DNA of 5,581 nt, taken from assembly GCA_035688135.1 (NCBI GenBank), contig DASSNG010000053.1, forward strand, positions 1-5,581, read 5' to 3'. Below the pieces are notes generated by a model. The model was not told the origin of the DNA, did not search any database, and was given only the letters and a program-made list of their open reading frames with translations. The position numbers were made by a program, and so were the translations under genes. This stretch comes from JAIFWC01 sp035688135 (GTDB lineage Bacteria; Patescibacteriota; Saccharimonadia; Saccharimonadales; UBA10212). Positions 5,464-5,581 of this stretch are shown here, in pieces. The first letter of the stretch is position 1; each line of letters begins with the position of its first letter.

Positions 5464-5509
5464 GCGCCGATTGCATTTTCAGACATGCTCCCTAGAATTC
5501 CTTGGGATT

Positions 5510-5581
5510 TTAACGTCCGGCCGGACGCTGCATGGCCTGCCTCCTTTGCCCCGGCGAGGGCGCGCTGGCGGCATCGGTCCT
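5510..5581 (-). CDS. C-terminal end of a convergent protein of unknown function (partial)
   Basis: Read from base 5581 leftward, one frame stays open for 23 codons and ends in TAA (complement of 5510-5512). The peptide is rich in Arg, Ala, Pro and Gln and ends in QRPAGR, the kind of basic, disordered tail found on many RNA-binding proteins. The family cannot be told from this. Support is indirect: base composition returns to the GC-rich coding style at the stop, and the strongest hairpin of the window lies just beyond it with a U-rich flank on this strand. A second minus frame stays open further but runs into that hairpin, which makes it less likely. Confidence 0.42.
   Translation of the reverse strand, partial: RTDAASAPSPGQRRQAMQRPAGR

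Noticed and set aside
5514..5527. Perfect 14-bp palindrome CGTCCGGCCGGACG as a possible protein binding site
   Set aside because: It lies within the last codons (RPAGR) of the probable minus-strand gene, where GC-rich codons make such a palindrome easy by chance; no second copy is seen in the window.
5462..5581. Plus-strand frame opening at ATG 5462 and running to the window end
   Set aside because: The ATG lies in the foot of the 15-bp hairpin, no ribosome site precedes it, and the minus-strand reading with its terminator explains the region better.
1..5581. CRISPR arrays, insertion sequences, tRNA or rRNA genes, recoded stops
   Set aside because: I saw no regular direct repeats, transposase-like frames, tRNA-like cloverleaf segments or in-frame stops interrupting the conserved genes.

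Overview
The window (5581 bases) is chromosomal and reads as a compact bacterial genome of fairly high GC. It carries three complete plus-strand genes, the 3' end of a fourth, and probably the 3' end of a convergent minus-strand gene. The standard genetic code fits all frames. Several traits suggest a Patescibacteria/CPR bacterium, most likely of the Saccharibacteria (TM7) type: an orphan nusA outside a rimP-infB cluster, a ClpC whose N-domain wording differs from Firmicutes and Actinobacteria, many ATA isoleucine codons despite the GC content, and an extended -10 signal (TGTGCTA...) in front of two genes. This placement is inference from recalled family resemblance; no search was possible.

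Layout: 1-375 is the C-terminal part of an M32 metallocarboxypeptidase. 376-461 holds a good promoter, then an intrinsic-terminator hairpin, then a strong Shine-Dalgarno for nusA (462-1661). Any transcript that starts upstream must cross that hairpin to reach nusA, which suggests attenuation, possibly by NusA itself. 1662-1830 holds a near-textbook CIRCE operator (perfect 12-bp arms, 9-nt spacer) on an extended -10 promoter, followed by a 75-nt leader for clpC (1831-4326). Only 22 nt after clpC comes an uncharacterised 326-aa membrane-anchored or secreted protein (4349-5329). It has an HEMLH zinc-protease signature, a Cys pair and a coiled-coil tail with repeated AYN triplets. 5330-5509 is a non-coding convergent junction with three hairpins. 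5510-5581 is probably the last 23 codons of a minus-strand gene.

Working together: HrcA, encoded elsewhere, should repress clpC through CIRCE and release it on heat or misfolding stress. ClpC would then unfold cytosolic proteins for ClpP, which is not in this window. The HEMLH protein may be co-induced by read-through from clpC, pairing cytosolic with envelope proteolysis. It may also have its own transcript starting at the ATG, since a TATACT hexamer lies 7 nt upstream and there is no usable Shine-Dalgarno. The most noteworthy items are this metalloprotease and its link to clpC, the CIRCE control of clpC, and the terminator in the nusA leader.
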